Shown here in pieces: positions 1-7,650 of a stretch of DNA of 57,199 nt; positions within the stretch are counted from its first letter, which is position 1, and the number at the start of each line of letters is the position of its first letter. The stretch is from positions 1 to 57,199 of the forward strand of contig CAKQRE010000004.1 in NCBI GenBank assembly GCA_934271265.1, read 5' to 3'. The position numbers and the translations under genes were made by a program. The notes under the pieces are model-generated. The model made no database searches, had not been told where the DNA came from, and saw only the letters and a program-made list of their open reading frames with translations. The stretch comes from an uncultured Clostridia bacterium (lineage in GTDB: Bacteria; Bacillota; Clostridia; Christensenellales; Borkfalkiaceae).

Positions 1-1
1 A

Positions 2-220
2 AATTTTTTCATAGGTGTTACCGTATTCGATGTAATGACCGCGTTCGTCTTCAAACACTTGATAATCCAGAACGCTTATGCGTCCTTGTTTCGTAACGGC
101 AAAAGTGATAAGTTTCTTGTCGGGGCAGTACATAACGGTGTCAAATCTTACAAGACATTCACCATCGTTGTAATCGAACCCATCTGTGTCGATAAATGCA
201 ATTTCATTAAGGTTAATCAT
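2..220 (-). CDS. Hypothetical protein, 3' end outside window
   Basis: Seventy-three codons read on the minus strand from an ATG at 220 and run off the window start without a stop. An AAGGAGG ribosome-binding site sits at the right distance upstream, which is the main support that this is real. The visible peptide is acidic and rich in D, E, F and Y (it begins MINLNEIAFIDTDGFD), with no membrane segment or recognised motif. It starts 13 nt after the stop of the upstream small gene, so the two probably form one transcript. Function unknown. The AT-rich composition matches its neighbour but not the rest of the window, which suggests accessory DNA. Confidence 0.6.
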   Translation of the reverse strand, partial: MINLNEIAFIDTDGFDYNDGECLVRFDTVMYCPDKKLITFAVTKQGRISVLDYQVFEDERGHYIEYGNTYEKI

Positions 221-233
221 TTTCAAATCCTCC

Positions 234-503
234 TTATACCGTTTTGAACCATACCGAGTATTCAACTTCGATATCGTTGCCTTCGTATTCGTAATACATA
301 GTCACGTAACCCTTGTATTCGTTTTCTTTTCCGAATACAGGGAAACAATGCTTATCAACGTCATCGAAAGCGCGGGTGTATCGTTTGCCGTTTTTTGAAA
401 CGCACTTACAAAACAGCGTGCCTTCATCGTTGATGAATCCGAGACCGGATAACTTTTCGTTAGAATTTCTAACTTTTCTGATTGAGTAAACTACTTTTTT
501 CAT
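234..503 (-). CDS. Small hypothetical protein (89 aa)
   Basis: Complete 89-residue gene with a CGGAGG ribosome-binding site about 9 nt before the ATG. The product is soluble and rich in K, E, Y and V, with alternating hydrophobic residues typical of a small beta-rich fold. It has three Cys and no signal peptide or membrane helix. I do not recognise the family. It lies just upstream of the partial gene at 2-220 on the same strand and shares its AT-rich base use. Both lie on the 3' side of a tRNA-Ser gene, the usual place for integrated elements, so an accessory origin is plausible but not shown. Confidence 0.65.
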   Translation of the reverse strand: MKKVVYSIRKVRNSNEKLSGLGFINDEGTLFCKCVSKNGKRYTRAFDDVDKHCFPVFGKENEYKGYVTMYYEYEGNDIEVEYSVWFKTV

Positions 504-634
504 TTGGGATATACCTCCGTTTTTTTATTAGCCTTTCGGCAAAGACGGAGTAGCACCGAGAAAAGCAAACGTAAGTGCGAGTTAAAGTCGCAATCCCCGA
601 AGTCAACGAAAACGGACAAAATTGTTGCGTAAAT

Positions 635-670
635 GAAAAAAGAGCCAAACTCAATAGTGAGTCTGACTCT
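635..670 (-). terminator. Rho-independent terminator
   Basis: On the minus strand a 12-bp stem (AGAGTCAGACTC with GAGTTTGGCTCT, two G-T pairs) and a 6-nt loop are followed directly by six T. It ends whatever is transcribed leftward from the tRNA side, before the small genes at 2-503. Confidence 0.75.
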
Positions 671-835
671 TGGTATTATTAAAGTTTTCAGCGACAATTT
701 TTCCCGTTTACTTCGGCTTTTAACTGTGCTACAACGGCAAAGACGAAAGGCAAAAAACCGGAGCGGTATCTTTATTGTTATGCATATTGAAAAAACTGTT
801 ATACGGTCTTTCATAGCAAGCACCTGTTTTTGAGC

Positions 836-867
836 ATAGAAAAAGCCGAGCGATTAAACGCCCGGCT
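836..867 (-). terminator. Terminator downstream of tRNA-Ser
   Basis: AGCCGGGCG and CGCTCGGCT form a 9-bp stem with one mismatch and a 6-nt loop, followed on the minus strand by TTTTTC. It lies about 100 nt past the tRNA 3' end and would end that transcript. Confidence 0.65.
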
Positions 868-920
868 GATTCTTCTTTTTGCCGTTCAAATCGACTTTTA
901 TGCCGAAATATTCGTTAGAA

Positions 921-965
921 AAGAACAATACGAACTCTAACTTATCGTCAGGGTTCGTATTATTC
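921..965. repeat. Short inverted repeat resembling family-B element ends
   Basis: AATACGAAC (927-935) and GTTCGTATT (953-961) form a 9-bp stem six nt beyond the tRNA-Ser 3' end. Both arms with their flanks match the terminal repeat of the family-B elements at 34619-34897 and 57065: GGTTCGTATTATTC (952-965) is identical over 14 nt and AAGAACAATACGAAC (921-935) matches at 14 of 15. It may be an eroded element reduced to its ends, or simply the tRNA terminator (the minus strand continues GTTCTTTTC). Confidence 0.4.
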
Positions 966-970
966 ACTAA

Positions 971-1061
971 TGGCGGAGAAGACGAGATTTGAACTCGTGC
1001 CACGATTGCTCATGCTACTCCCTTAGCAGGGGAGCCCCTTCGGCCTCTTGGGTACTTCTCC
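971..1061 (-). tRNA. tRNA-Ser(GCT)
   Basis: The minus strand folds into a 91-nt class II tRNA with the CCA encoded (971-973). It has a 7-bp acceptor stem GGAGAAG/CTTCTCC with discriminator G, an anticodon stem CTCCC/GGGAG around the loop CTGCTAA (anticodon GCT, reading AGC/AGU), a long variable arm typical of serine tRNAs, and a T arm with GTTCAAATC. It is not in a tRNA cluster within this window. Confidence 0.95.
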
Positions 1062-1281
1062 GTAAATATTCATTTTCAACGCTTATATATAATAACATAT
1101 TTTTTTCGGCAGGTCAAGGCTTTTTGCTCTTTTTTCTGTGATCTTGCAAAATTTTTTTCGCCCCCTGTGTCCGGTTGTTCCTTTGTGACGGACAGGGCGG
1201 GAAATGCTTGCGTAAATACCGGAAGGCGTAATGAAGAAATTTTGCCGAAAACGGTTTTTTTCGGTTCGGCACATAGAAAAG

Positions 1282-1310
1282 TTGAAATGAATAAAAAAAA
1301 GTGATATACT
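1282..1310 (+). promoter_or_regulatory. Sigma-A-type promoter for the LysR gene
   Basis: TTGAAA (1282-1287), a 17-nt spacer and TATACT (1305-1310) precede the LysR start by about 80 nt. The rest of 1062-1389 holds no credible gene. Confidence 0.65.
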
Positions 1311-1389
1311 GTAAAGGGAAGAGTTTCATGCTTTCGGAAAATCGCGATACAATGCGATCGGGGCGGCTTTTCATCCGGAGAAACTATCG

Positions 1390-2325
1390 GTGAATATTGT
1401 TTATTTGAAATATGCGGTCGCAGTGGCGAAAGCGGGATCGCTCAGTAAAGCGGCGGACGAGCTGTTTATTGCTCAGCCGAATCTTTCGCGCGCGATCAAG
1501 GAATTGGAAAAGGAACTGAACGTTACGATCTTCGAACGTAACCCGAAAGGGATCTCTCTTACGCCGGAAGGAGAAGAAGTGATATCCTACGGAAAAAAGA
1601 TACTGAGATCGATCGACGATTTCGAGGCGGAATTTAAAAACGGACAGAGCAAGAAGACGGTTTTTTCTATTTCCGTTCCTCGTGCAAGTTATATTTCCCG
1701 CGCGTTTGCCGATTTTACCGAGGGGCTTACGCCGGATAAAAGGTGCGAGGTGTATTACAAAGAAACAAATAACCTTCGCGCCGTTACAAATATTATCGAG
1801 AAAGATTACAAACTCGGGATCATACGCTATGCCGAACGATACGACAAGTATTTCAAGGAAATGCTCGACGAAAAAAATCTACGTTACGAGCTGATCGCGG
1901 AATTTAAGTACGTTCTTCTTATGAGCAAAGATTGTCCGCTTGCGTCTAAGCAAACGATACGCTACGAAGATCTTGCCGGTTATATTCAGATCGCGCATGC
2001 CGATCCTTACGTGCCTTCCGTATCGATGTCCGAAATCAAAAAGGAAGAGTTGCCGGATAATTTCGATCGTCGCATTTTCCTGTTTGAAAGGGCAAGCCAG
2101 TTCGACGTACTATCCGAAAATCGCGAAACGTTCATGTGGGTCGCACCCGTTCCGACGGAAACTCTGGAGCGATTCGGGCTTGTTCAACGCTCCTGCCCGG
2201 ATAATGACAAAAAGTACAGAGACGTTCTAATTTATCCCGAAAGGTATCGTTTGTCCGATCTCGATAAGTCGTTTATTACCGCGCTGATCGGATCGAAGAG
2301 AAAATATCTGAAAGAAGAGTACTGA
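1390..2325 (+). CDS. LysR-family transcriptional regulator
   Basis: A 311-residue protein with the usual LysR length and plan. The N-terminal winged helix-turn-helix covers residues 1-60 and carries the family signature (SLSKAADELFIAQPNLSRAIKELE, positions 17-40, then FERNPKGISLTPEGE). A periplasmic-binding-protein-like effector domain follows from about residue 90. The start is GTG with CGGAG about 10 nt before it. It leads a run of same-strand genes, a kinase (2377) and an EamA permease (3239), which are possible targets. LysR proteins often control neighbouring genes, but no divergent target gene is present here. The effector cannot be read from sequence. Confidence 0.9.
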   Translation: MNIVYLKYAVAVAKAGSLSKAADELFIAQPNLSRAIKELEKELNVTIFERNPKGISLTPEGEEVISYGKKILRSIDDFEAEFKNGQSKKTVFSISVPRASYISRAFADFTEGLTPDKRCEVYYKETNNLRAVTNIIEKDYKLGIIRYAERYDKYFKEMLDEKNLRYELIAEFKYVLLMSKDCPLASKQTIRYEDLAGYIQIAHADPYVPSVSMSEIKKEELPDNFDRRIFLFERASQFDVLSENRETFMWVAPVPTETLERFGLVQRSCPDNDKKYRDVLIYPERYRLSDLDKSFITALIGSKRKYLKEEY

Positions 2326-2376
2326 CTAAAAACGGGTCTCTAAGTCGTTTATCGGCTTATTTTGTAAGGAAAGAAA

Positions 2377-3126
2377 ATGAAACTTGACAGAGTGATTGCC
2401 GTTCGTAACGATAAAACGGTATATCGTGACGGGGACGCCTGCATCAAGGTGTTTGCCGAAACGTATCGGAAAGACGACGTTTTGAACGAAGCGTTGAACC
2501 AGGCGCGGGTGGAGCAGACGGGCTTAAACGTTCCGGAGCTTCGCGCCGTAACGCAGACGGAAGGAAAATGGGCGATCGTGTCCGAATATGTTGCGGGCAG
2601 AACGCTTGATTGTCTGATGAGGGATAATCCCGAAAAAGCGGAGACTTATCTCGATCTTTTTACCGATATTCAGAAAAAAATTCATTCCGTGACCGTACCT
2701 TTGCTGATCAAACAAAAAGATAAAATGCGCAGAAAAATTCTGCAATCGGACGTCGAGGCGACCTTGCGTTACGACCTGATCGCCCGTCTTGACGGGATGC
2801 CGAGGCATAGTAAGCTTTGTCACGGCGATTTTAACCCGTCCAACGTGATTCTGCGTTCTGGCGGGACCCCTTTTGTTGTGGACTGGGCGCACGCCTCCGT
2901 CGGTAATGCTTCCGCAGACGCGGCGAGAACTTATCTCGGTATGTTGCTTTCGGGAGAGTTCGAACGCGCCGACAGGTATCTTGCGGCGTTTTCCGCGAAG
3001 AGCAGAACGAAACCGACGTATATCGAAAAATGGTTTCCGATCGTTGCGGCGGCAATGTCGGTCGACGTTAACGCGGAAGAACGGGAGATCCTTTTGAAAC
3101 GGCTTGTTTCGGATAATTGGAAATAA
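2377..3126 (+). CDS. Aminoglycoside/choline phosphotransferase-family kinase
   Basis: A 249-residue protein with the small-molecule kinase motifs of the APH/choline kinase superfamily. The catalytic loop HGDFNPSNV is near residues 149-157 and the metal-binding segment VVDWAHASVGNASAD near 168-182, with Asp and Asn residues in the expected order. The N-terminal half carries the nucleotide-binding lobe (ACIKVFAE, then IVSEYVAGRTL). AAGGAAAG precedes the ATG. It follows the LysR gene by 51 nt and is probably cotranscribed. The substrate cannot be told; this superfamily covers antibiotics, sugars, choline and amino-acid derivatives. It is not a recognisable resistance gene. Confidence 0.8.
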   Translation: MKLDRVIAVRNDKTVYRDGDACIKVFAETYRKDDVLNEALNQARVEQTGLNVPELRAVTQTEGKWAIVSEYVAGRTLDCLMRDNPEKAETYLDLFTDIQKKIHSVTVPLLIKQKDKMRRKILQSDVEATLRYDLIARLDGMPRHSKLCHGDFNPSNVILRSGGTPFVVDWAHASVGNASADAARTYLGMLLSGEFERADRYLAAFSAKSRTKPTYIEKWFPIVAAAMSVDVNAEEREILLKRLVSDNWK

Positions 3127-3238
3127 ATATCCATTGACGGGTTTGTGTGACAAATGTCGGTTTATAAGTCGTTTAACTCATAATTTTTTTGTTCGTCGGA
3201 CACGGAATGAAGGTCTCGCCCGGCGATAGAGTGATGCT

Positions 3239-4111
3239 ATGTGGTTTTTTCTGTCGATAGGATCCGCTTTTTTTGCGGGGATATCATCTGTCCTTGCCAA
3301 ATGCGGGATCGAAAAAACGTCGTCCGAGGTAGCAACGGCGATCCGTACGGCGATCGTGATCGCAATGTCCGTTATCATGACGTTGATCGTCGGTTCGCTG
3401 AAAGATATCGGAAGTATCGATGCAAAAACGTGGATCTTTCTGATTTTATCGGGGTTGGCAACGGGGGCGAGCTGGCTTTGTTTTTTCAAAGCTCTGGAAC
3501 TCGGCGACGTAAACAAGGTGATCCCCGTGGACAAAACGAGCACGATCCTGACCCTGATCGTTTCGTTTATCGTTTTCGGGGAAACGGTAACGTGGGTAAA
3601 GATCGTTTCCGTTGTCGCGATCGGCGCGGGTACTTTTTTAATGATCGAACGAAAGCAGACGAGCGGACAATGCAGGGGCAGTAAATGGTGGCTTTTGTTT
3701 GCTTGCATGTCTGCCGTTTTCGCTTCGCTTACGAGCATACTGGGGAAGATCGGGATCGACGGGGTAGAGTCCAATCTCGGTACTCTGATCCGCACGATCG
3801 TCGTTTTGTTCACGAGTTGGATCGTCGTTTTCGTGACGGGCAAAACGAAAAACGTCGGTGAAATTTCGAAACGAGATTTTCTTTTTATTGTTTTTTCCGG
3901 GATCGCAACGGGCGTAAGCTGGCTTTGCTATTACAAGGCGTTAAAAGACGGCGTCGTTTCCGTCGTGGTATCCGTGGATAAGCTCGGTATTTTGGTCACG
4001 ATTGCTTTTTCCTTTTTTGCGCTGAAAGAGAAATTGACCGTTAAAGCGCTTATAGGACTGGTTTTGATCCTTGCGGGTACGCTTGCCCTCTCCCTTTCGT
4101 CATTGCTTTGA
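3239..4111 (+). CDS. EamA/DMT-superfamily permease
   Basis: A 290-residue membrane protein with ten predicted helices made from two EamA repeats. The internal duplication is plain: SGLATGASWLCFFKALELGDV in the first half recurs as SGIATGVSWLCYYKALKDGVV in the second. Members of the drug/metabolite transporter superfamily export or import amino acids, nucleosides or related metabolites across the cytoplasmic membrane. The ribosome-binding site is weak, so the exact start is less certain. It sits 112 nt after the kinase gene on the same strand and ends before a strong two-way terminator. Confidence 0.85.
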   Translation: MWFFLSIGSAFFAGISSVLAKCGIEKTSSEVATAIRTAIVIAMSVIMTLIVGSLKDIGSIDAKTWIFLILSGLATGASWLCFFKALELGDVNKVIPVDKTSTILTLIVSFIVFGETVTWVKIVSVVAIGAGTFLMIERKQTSGQCRGSKWWLLFACMSAVFASLTSILGKIGIDGVESNLGTLIRTIVVLFTSWIVVFVTGKTKNVGEISKRDFLFIVFSGIATGVSWLCYYKALKDGVVSVVVSVDKLGILVTIAFSFFALKEKLTVKALIGLVLILAGTLALSLSSLL

Positions 4112-4172
4112 TACTTGTTTCTCAAAACGGTAAGCCTTTCGGGAGGTGCAAATGTCTCGTATAAAATCGCAT

Positions 4173-4220
4173 AAAAAAAGCAACAAGTCGATCTCAACGT
4201 GATCGGCTTGTTGCTTTTTT
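4173..4220. terminator. Bidirectional terminator between EamA gene and zinc-ribbon gene
   Basis: A near-perfect 20-bp stem (AAAAAAGCAACAAG/CTTGTTGCTTTTTT continued by CGATC/GATCG) with a 7-nt loop has T runs on both strands. It separates two convergent genes. Confidence 0.85.
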
Positions 4221-4268
4221 CGGTGATCGGACGAAGCGTTTGCAACAGGGCAAAGCAGTTAAGTCCGC

Positions 4269-4775
4269 TCATTTTTTCAGTTTTTCGTTTTGCTCGACGT
4301 AACCGCAGTATTCGCATACGTAGTTTACGCCGTTATATTCCATTCTGCCGCCGCAATTGGGGCATTCTTTTTTTATGCCGTCCGATTTCTGTTGTTTGCG
4401 GTTGGTGTTGAGAACAAGGAAACCGTCTTTGAACAGATAACCTTTCAGGTAGCCGTTTATGATCAGGGTATTCACGTCCGTCGTGATCTGCTCGGGTTTT
4501 ACCGACAGGTGAGCCGCCATTTCCTCTACCGAGTAAACGTTTTCGTTTACGATCAGATTCAGAATCACAACAAGGCGTTTCCGACCCGCATAGGCGATCC
4601 AGGATATAGGGCAACCGTAAAACCCGACAACGGCGGCAATAATTCCGACGATCAATACGGATTTTATCCCTGCGGAAGCGCCGTAAATGATCCCGAAAAT
4701 GCCGAGGGGCAAAAAGAGTGTGAGCAATAACGCAAGGAGCAAACGCCCCGTTACGCTGTGTTTCAATTCTTTCAT
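4269..4775 (-). CDS. Membrane protein with winged-helix-like segment and C-terminal zinc ribbon
   Basis: A 168-residue protein. Two adjacent hydrophobic helices lie at about residues 10-32 and 37-60. A helical segment reading VEEMAAHLSVKPEQITTDVNTLIINGYLKG resembles a small winged-helix or PCI-like domain. The C-terminus is a four-Cys zinc ribbon, CPNCGG and CEYCGY, spaced 15 residues apart. Proteins of this plan occur in Clostridia without known function. It sits 10 nt after the groEL stop on the same strand; it may be read through from groESL, but no evidence decides this. Confidence 0.75.
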   Translation of the reverse strand: MKELKHSVTGRLLLALLLTLFLPLGIFGIIYGASAGIKSVLIVGIIAAVVGFYGCPISWIAYAGRKRLVVILNLIVNENVYSVEEMAAHLSVKPEQITTDVNTLIINGYLKGYLFKDGFLVLNTNRKQQKSDGIKKECPNCGGRMEYNGVNYVCEYCGYVEQNEKLKK

Positions 4776-4785
4776 TTATCTTTTA

Positions 4786-6417
4786 TCAATACATTCCGCC
4801 CATTCCCTGAGCTCCGCCCTGCGGCATAGCCGGCTGCGGTTCGGGGATATCGGTGACGATGCTTTCCGTCGTAAGAAGGGTAGCGGCGATCGATGCTGCG
4901 TTCTGCAGAGCGGAACGAGTCACCTTCGTCGGGTCGATGATGCCTGCGGCAACCATGTCTACGTATTCGTTCTTATAGGCGTCAAAACCGTAATTCGCTT
5001 TTCTGGAGCGAAGAATGTCGCTTAAGATCACGGAGCCGTCGAGACCGGCGTTCTTTGCGATCTGTCTTACGGGTTCTTCCACCGCGCGAAGGATGATCTG
5101 CGCGCCCGTCTTTTCGTCGCCGGTAAGTTTAGCGATCAATGCTTTCAACGCGGGGATAGCGGTCAGAAGCGCCGTTCCGCCGCCCGGAACGATACCTTCT
5201 TCTACGGCAGCTCTCGTAGCGGCAAGAGCGTCTTCGATACGAAGTTTCTTTTCTTTCATTTCCACTTCGGTTGCCGCGCCTACGTTGATCACCGCCACGC
5301 CGCCTGCAAGTTTGGCAAGTCTTTCCTGAAGTTTTTCTCTGTCGTAATCGGAAGTGGTTTCTGCGATCTGTGCTTTGATGGACGAAACTCTCGCTTTGAT
5401 CTCTTCGGGATCGCCCGCGCCGTCGATGATAACGGTGTTGTCTTTATCCACTTTGATCTGACCCGCTCTGCCGAGCATATCGGGCGTGAAGTCTTTAAAA
5501 TCGATACCGAGTTCGGACGATACCACTTTGCCGCCCGTGAGGATGGCGATATCTTCGAGCATGGCTTTTCTTCTGTCGCCGAAACCGGGGGCTTTCACCG
5601 CAACGCAGTTGAACACGCCTTTCAGTTTGTTGACGACAAGAGCTGCTAAGGCATCTCCTTCCACGTCGTCCGCGATGATCAGAAGTTTCTGTCCCTGCTG
5701 GGCGATCGGCTCGATAACGGGGAGGATCTCCTGAATGGACGAGATCTTCTTATCGGTGATAAGAATGACGGGATTATCGTAAACGGCAACCATTTTATCG
5801 GAATCCGTGACCATGTAAGCGGAAGCATATCCGCGGTCGAAACTCATGCCGTCGACCGTGGTGAGTTCGGTTTTCATCGTCTTGCTTTCCTGAATGGTGA
5901 TAACGCCGTCTTTACCGACTTTTTCCATTGCTTCGGAAATCAGTTCGCCGACCGTTTCGTCTCCTGCGGAAATGGAAGCGACCTGTGCGATCGCCTTTTT
6001 GCTTTCAACCGACTTGCTGATTTTTTTCAGTTCGTCTACCGCGCAATCGACGGCTTTCTGGATCCCTTTCTTTAAAACGATGGGGTTTGCGCCCGCGGCA
6101 AGGTTTTTCAAACCTTCCGAGATCATCGCCTGCGCGAGGACAACGGCGGTCGTCGTGCCGTCGCCGGCAACGTCGTTCGTCTTGGTGGAAACTTCTTTCA
6201 CCAGCTGTGCGCCCATGTTTTCAAACGGGTCTTTCAGTTCGATCTCTTTCGCGATCGTAACGCCGTCGTTCGTGATGAGGGGCGCGCCGTATTTCTTATC
6301 GAGAACCACGTTTCTTCCTTTGGGTCCCAAAGTGATTTTAACGGTATCGGCAAGCGTGTTTACGCCGGCTTCCAATGCTTTTCTGGCTTCTTCGCCGTAT
6401 TTGATCTGTTTTGCCAT
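4786..6417 (-). CDS. groEL: Chaperonin GroEL (60 kDa)
   Basis: A 543-residue protein matching GroEL along its whole length: MAKQIKYGEEARKALEAGVN at the start, the nucleotide-binding LGPKGRNVVLDKK and DGTTTA segments, the GGGTALL stretch near residue 413, and the usual Gly/Met-rich C-terminal tail ending GMGGMY. It assembles as a double heptameric ring and folds proteins with the GroES lid using ATP. It lies 32 nt downstream of groES in the same heat-shock operon, controlled by the CIRCE-like operator at 6775-6801. Confidence 0.98.
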   Translation of the reverse strand: MAKQIKYGEEARKALEAGVNTLADTVKITLGPKGRNVVLDKKYGAPLITNDGVTIAKEIELKDPFENMGAQLVKEVSTKTNDVAGDGTTTAVVLAQAMISEGLKNLAAGANPIVLKKGIQKAVDCAVDELKKISKSVESKKAIAQVASISAGDETVGELISEAMEKVGKDGVITIQESKTMKTELTTVDGMSFDRGYASAYMVTDSDKMVAVYDNPVILITDKKISSIQEILPVIEPIAQQGQKLLIIADDVEGDALAALVVNKLKGVFNCVAVKAPGFGDRRKAMLEDIAILTGGKVVSSELGIDFKDFTPDMLGRAGQIKVDKDNTVIIDGAGDPEEIKARVSSIKAQIAETTSDYDREKLQERLAKLAGGVAVINVGAATEVEMKEKKLRIEDALAATRAAVEEGIVPGGGTALLTAIPALKALIAKLTGDEKTGAQIILRAVEEPVRQIAKNAGLDGSVILSDILRSRKANYGFDAYKNEYVDMVAAGIIDPTKVTRSALQNAASIAATLLTTESIVTDIPEPQPAMPQGGAQGMGGMY

Positions 6418-6449
6418 AATAAATCCGATCTCCTTTTAATATATTTCGA

Positions 6450-6734
6450 TTATTCGATCACCGCAAGAATATCCGACTGACGGATCAGGGTGACTTCTTC
6501 TCCGTCTACCTTGACCTTCGTTCCTGCGTCTGCGGGGTAAAGTACGGTATCGCCGACTTTTACCTGCATGGTGATTTCTTTTCCGTAAAGGTTGCCGCCC
6601 ATGCCGACTGCCGTAACCTTGGCAGTGGTGTACTTATCCGCCGAGGCGGAAGGCAGAATGAATCCGCTTTTCGTGGTTTCCTTTTTCTCCGATGCGTTTA
6701 CGACGATATTGTCGAATAACGGTTTTATTTTCAT
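6450..6734 (-). CDS. groES: Co-chaperonin GroES
   Basis: A 94-residue protein of standard length beginning MKIKPLFDNIVV, with a mobile-loop region (EKKETTKSGFILPSA) that contacts GroEL, the Gly-rich roof segment and the C-terminal strand DILAVIE. A GGAGG site lies about 9 nt before the ATG. It is the first gene of the groES-groEL operon, about 40 nt downstream of the CIRCE-like operator. Confidence 0.97.
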   Translation of the reverse strand: MKIKPLFDNIVVNASEKKETTKSGFILPSASADKYTTAKVTAVGMGGNLYGKEITMQVKVGDTVLYPADAGTKVKVDGEEVTLIRQSDILAVIE

Positions 6735-6774
6735 ATCGTGATACCTCCATGATTTTCTGAATTTCAGGTTGATG

Positions 6775-6801
6775 TTAGCAGTCTTTCTCTCAGACTGCTA
6801 A
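6775..6801 (-). promoter_or_regulatory. CIRCE-like HrcA operator, variant sequence
   Basis: TTAGCAGTC and GACTGCTAA are perfect 9-bp inverted arms around exactly nine bases, the layout of the CIRCE element bound by the heat-shock repressor HrcA. The accepted consensus arm is TTAGCACTC; here the seventh base is G instead of C in the left arm, and the right arm has the matching change. It overlaps the start of transcription, just after the -10 box. Confidence 0.9.
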
Positions 6802-6805
6802 TACT

Positions 6806-6833
6806 ATTATAGCCGTTTTTTTTATTTTGTCAA
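6806..6833 (-). promoter_or_regulatory. Promoter of groES-groEL
   Basis: On the minus strand TTGACA (6833-6828), a 16-nt spacer and TATAAT (6811-6806) form a consensus housekeeping promoter directly upstream of the CIRCE-like operator. Confidence 0.85.
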
Positions 6834-7108
6834 TAGTTTGCGAACATTTTCTCTGAATTTTTTTCGTGATTATTTCGTGTGTTTTCGTGAATTTCCGCAA
6901 TCCTTTCCGAAAAAACCTTTCATCGGGCGTATTTCCGATATTTTTTCTGTCGGAAGAAACGGGATCCGTCATGAAAAAGGATGCCGCCGTTTCGGGTGCC
7001 CGGCGTCGGTTTCGGCGCGATTTTGGAAAAGATAAGGGCAATATGCTTTCCGCGATAAAGATCCCCGCCGGCGTTTTCCCGCCGGAAGGCGAAAAATCAC
7101 GAAAACTC

Positions 7109-7137
7109 TTTACAAAAGCGGAAAAACGTGGTATGAT
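7109..7137 (+). promoter_or_regulatory. Promoter for dCMP deaminase operon
   Basis: TTTACA (7109-7114), a 17-nt spacer and TATGAT (7132-7137) lie 45 nt before the dCMP deaminase start. The rest of 6834-7108 shows no gene or other signal. Confidence 0.7.
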
Positions 7138-7182
7138 AGAGAAGGTCGGAATTCTTGTTTCGTCCGAAGGAGTGCTCGTTTT

Positions 7183-7650
7183 ATGGATAAATGGGATAAA
7201 AGATTTCTGGAAATGGCGGAACTCGTCGCTTCGTGGTCGAGTTGCTATCAGGAAAACCGTCAGGTCGGAGCCGTCATCGTGAAGGATAAACGCATTATGA
7301 CGACCGGTTACAACGGCGCGCCGAGCGGGATCGAAAGCTGTAAAACGAGGGGAACCTGCCTTCGCAGAGAACTGAATATCCCGAGCGGAACGAAACTCGA
7401 ACTTTGCTATGCCGTCCATGCGGAACAGAACGCGATCGCCCAGGCGGCGAAACTCGGCGTTTCGGTAGACGGCGGTACGCTGTATTGTACGCATCAGCCC
7501 TGCGTGATATGCTGTAAAATGATCATCAATGCGGGAATTAAACGGGTCGTATATAAATACGGTTATCCGGACGAGTTTTCCATTCGTCTTTTCAAAGAGG
7601 CAGATATCGAAGTCGTTCAGATGAACGACGAAGGAGTGAATACATTATGA
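7183..7650 (+). CDS. comEB: Deoxycytidylate (dCMP) deaminase
   Basis: A 155-residue zinc-dependent deaminase that would convert dCMP to dUMP, feeding thymidylate synthesis. The zinc and catalytic motifs are HAEQNAI (His79, Glu81) and PCVICC (Cys107, Cys110). The substrate segment TGYNGAPSGIESC is typical of the dCMP deaminase/ComEB family. The ribosome-binding site GAAGGAG is about 10 nt upstream. The stop overlaps the start of the cyclophilin gene (ATGA), so the two are translationally coupled. The symbol follows the Bacillus homologue and does not imply a competence role. Confidence 0.92.
   Translation: MDKWDKRFLEMAELVASWSSCYQENRQVGAVIVKDKRIMTTGYNGAPSGIESCKTRGTCLRRELNIPSGTKLELCYAVHAEQNAIAQAAKLGVSVDGGTLYCTHQPCVICCKMIINAGIKRVVYKYGYPDEFSIRLFKEADIEVVQMNDEGVNTL

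Larger units (their letters stand above)
504..970. other. Non-coding stretch between small genes and tRNA-Ser
   Basis: No reading frame here has both a ribosome-binding site and a plausible protein. The stretch holds two minus-strand terminators (635-670 and 836-867) and an inverted repeat next to the tRNA (921-965). No convincing promoter for the small genes at 2-503 was found; a TTGACT followed by a poor -10 near 590-565 on the minus strand is the best guess. Confidence 0.5.

Noticed and set aside
500..823. Minus-strand 107-codon frame between the small genes and the tRNA
   Set aside because: It runs through a terminator, its composition is not protein-like, and no ribosome-binding site is well placed.
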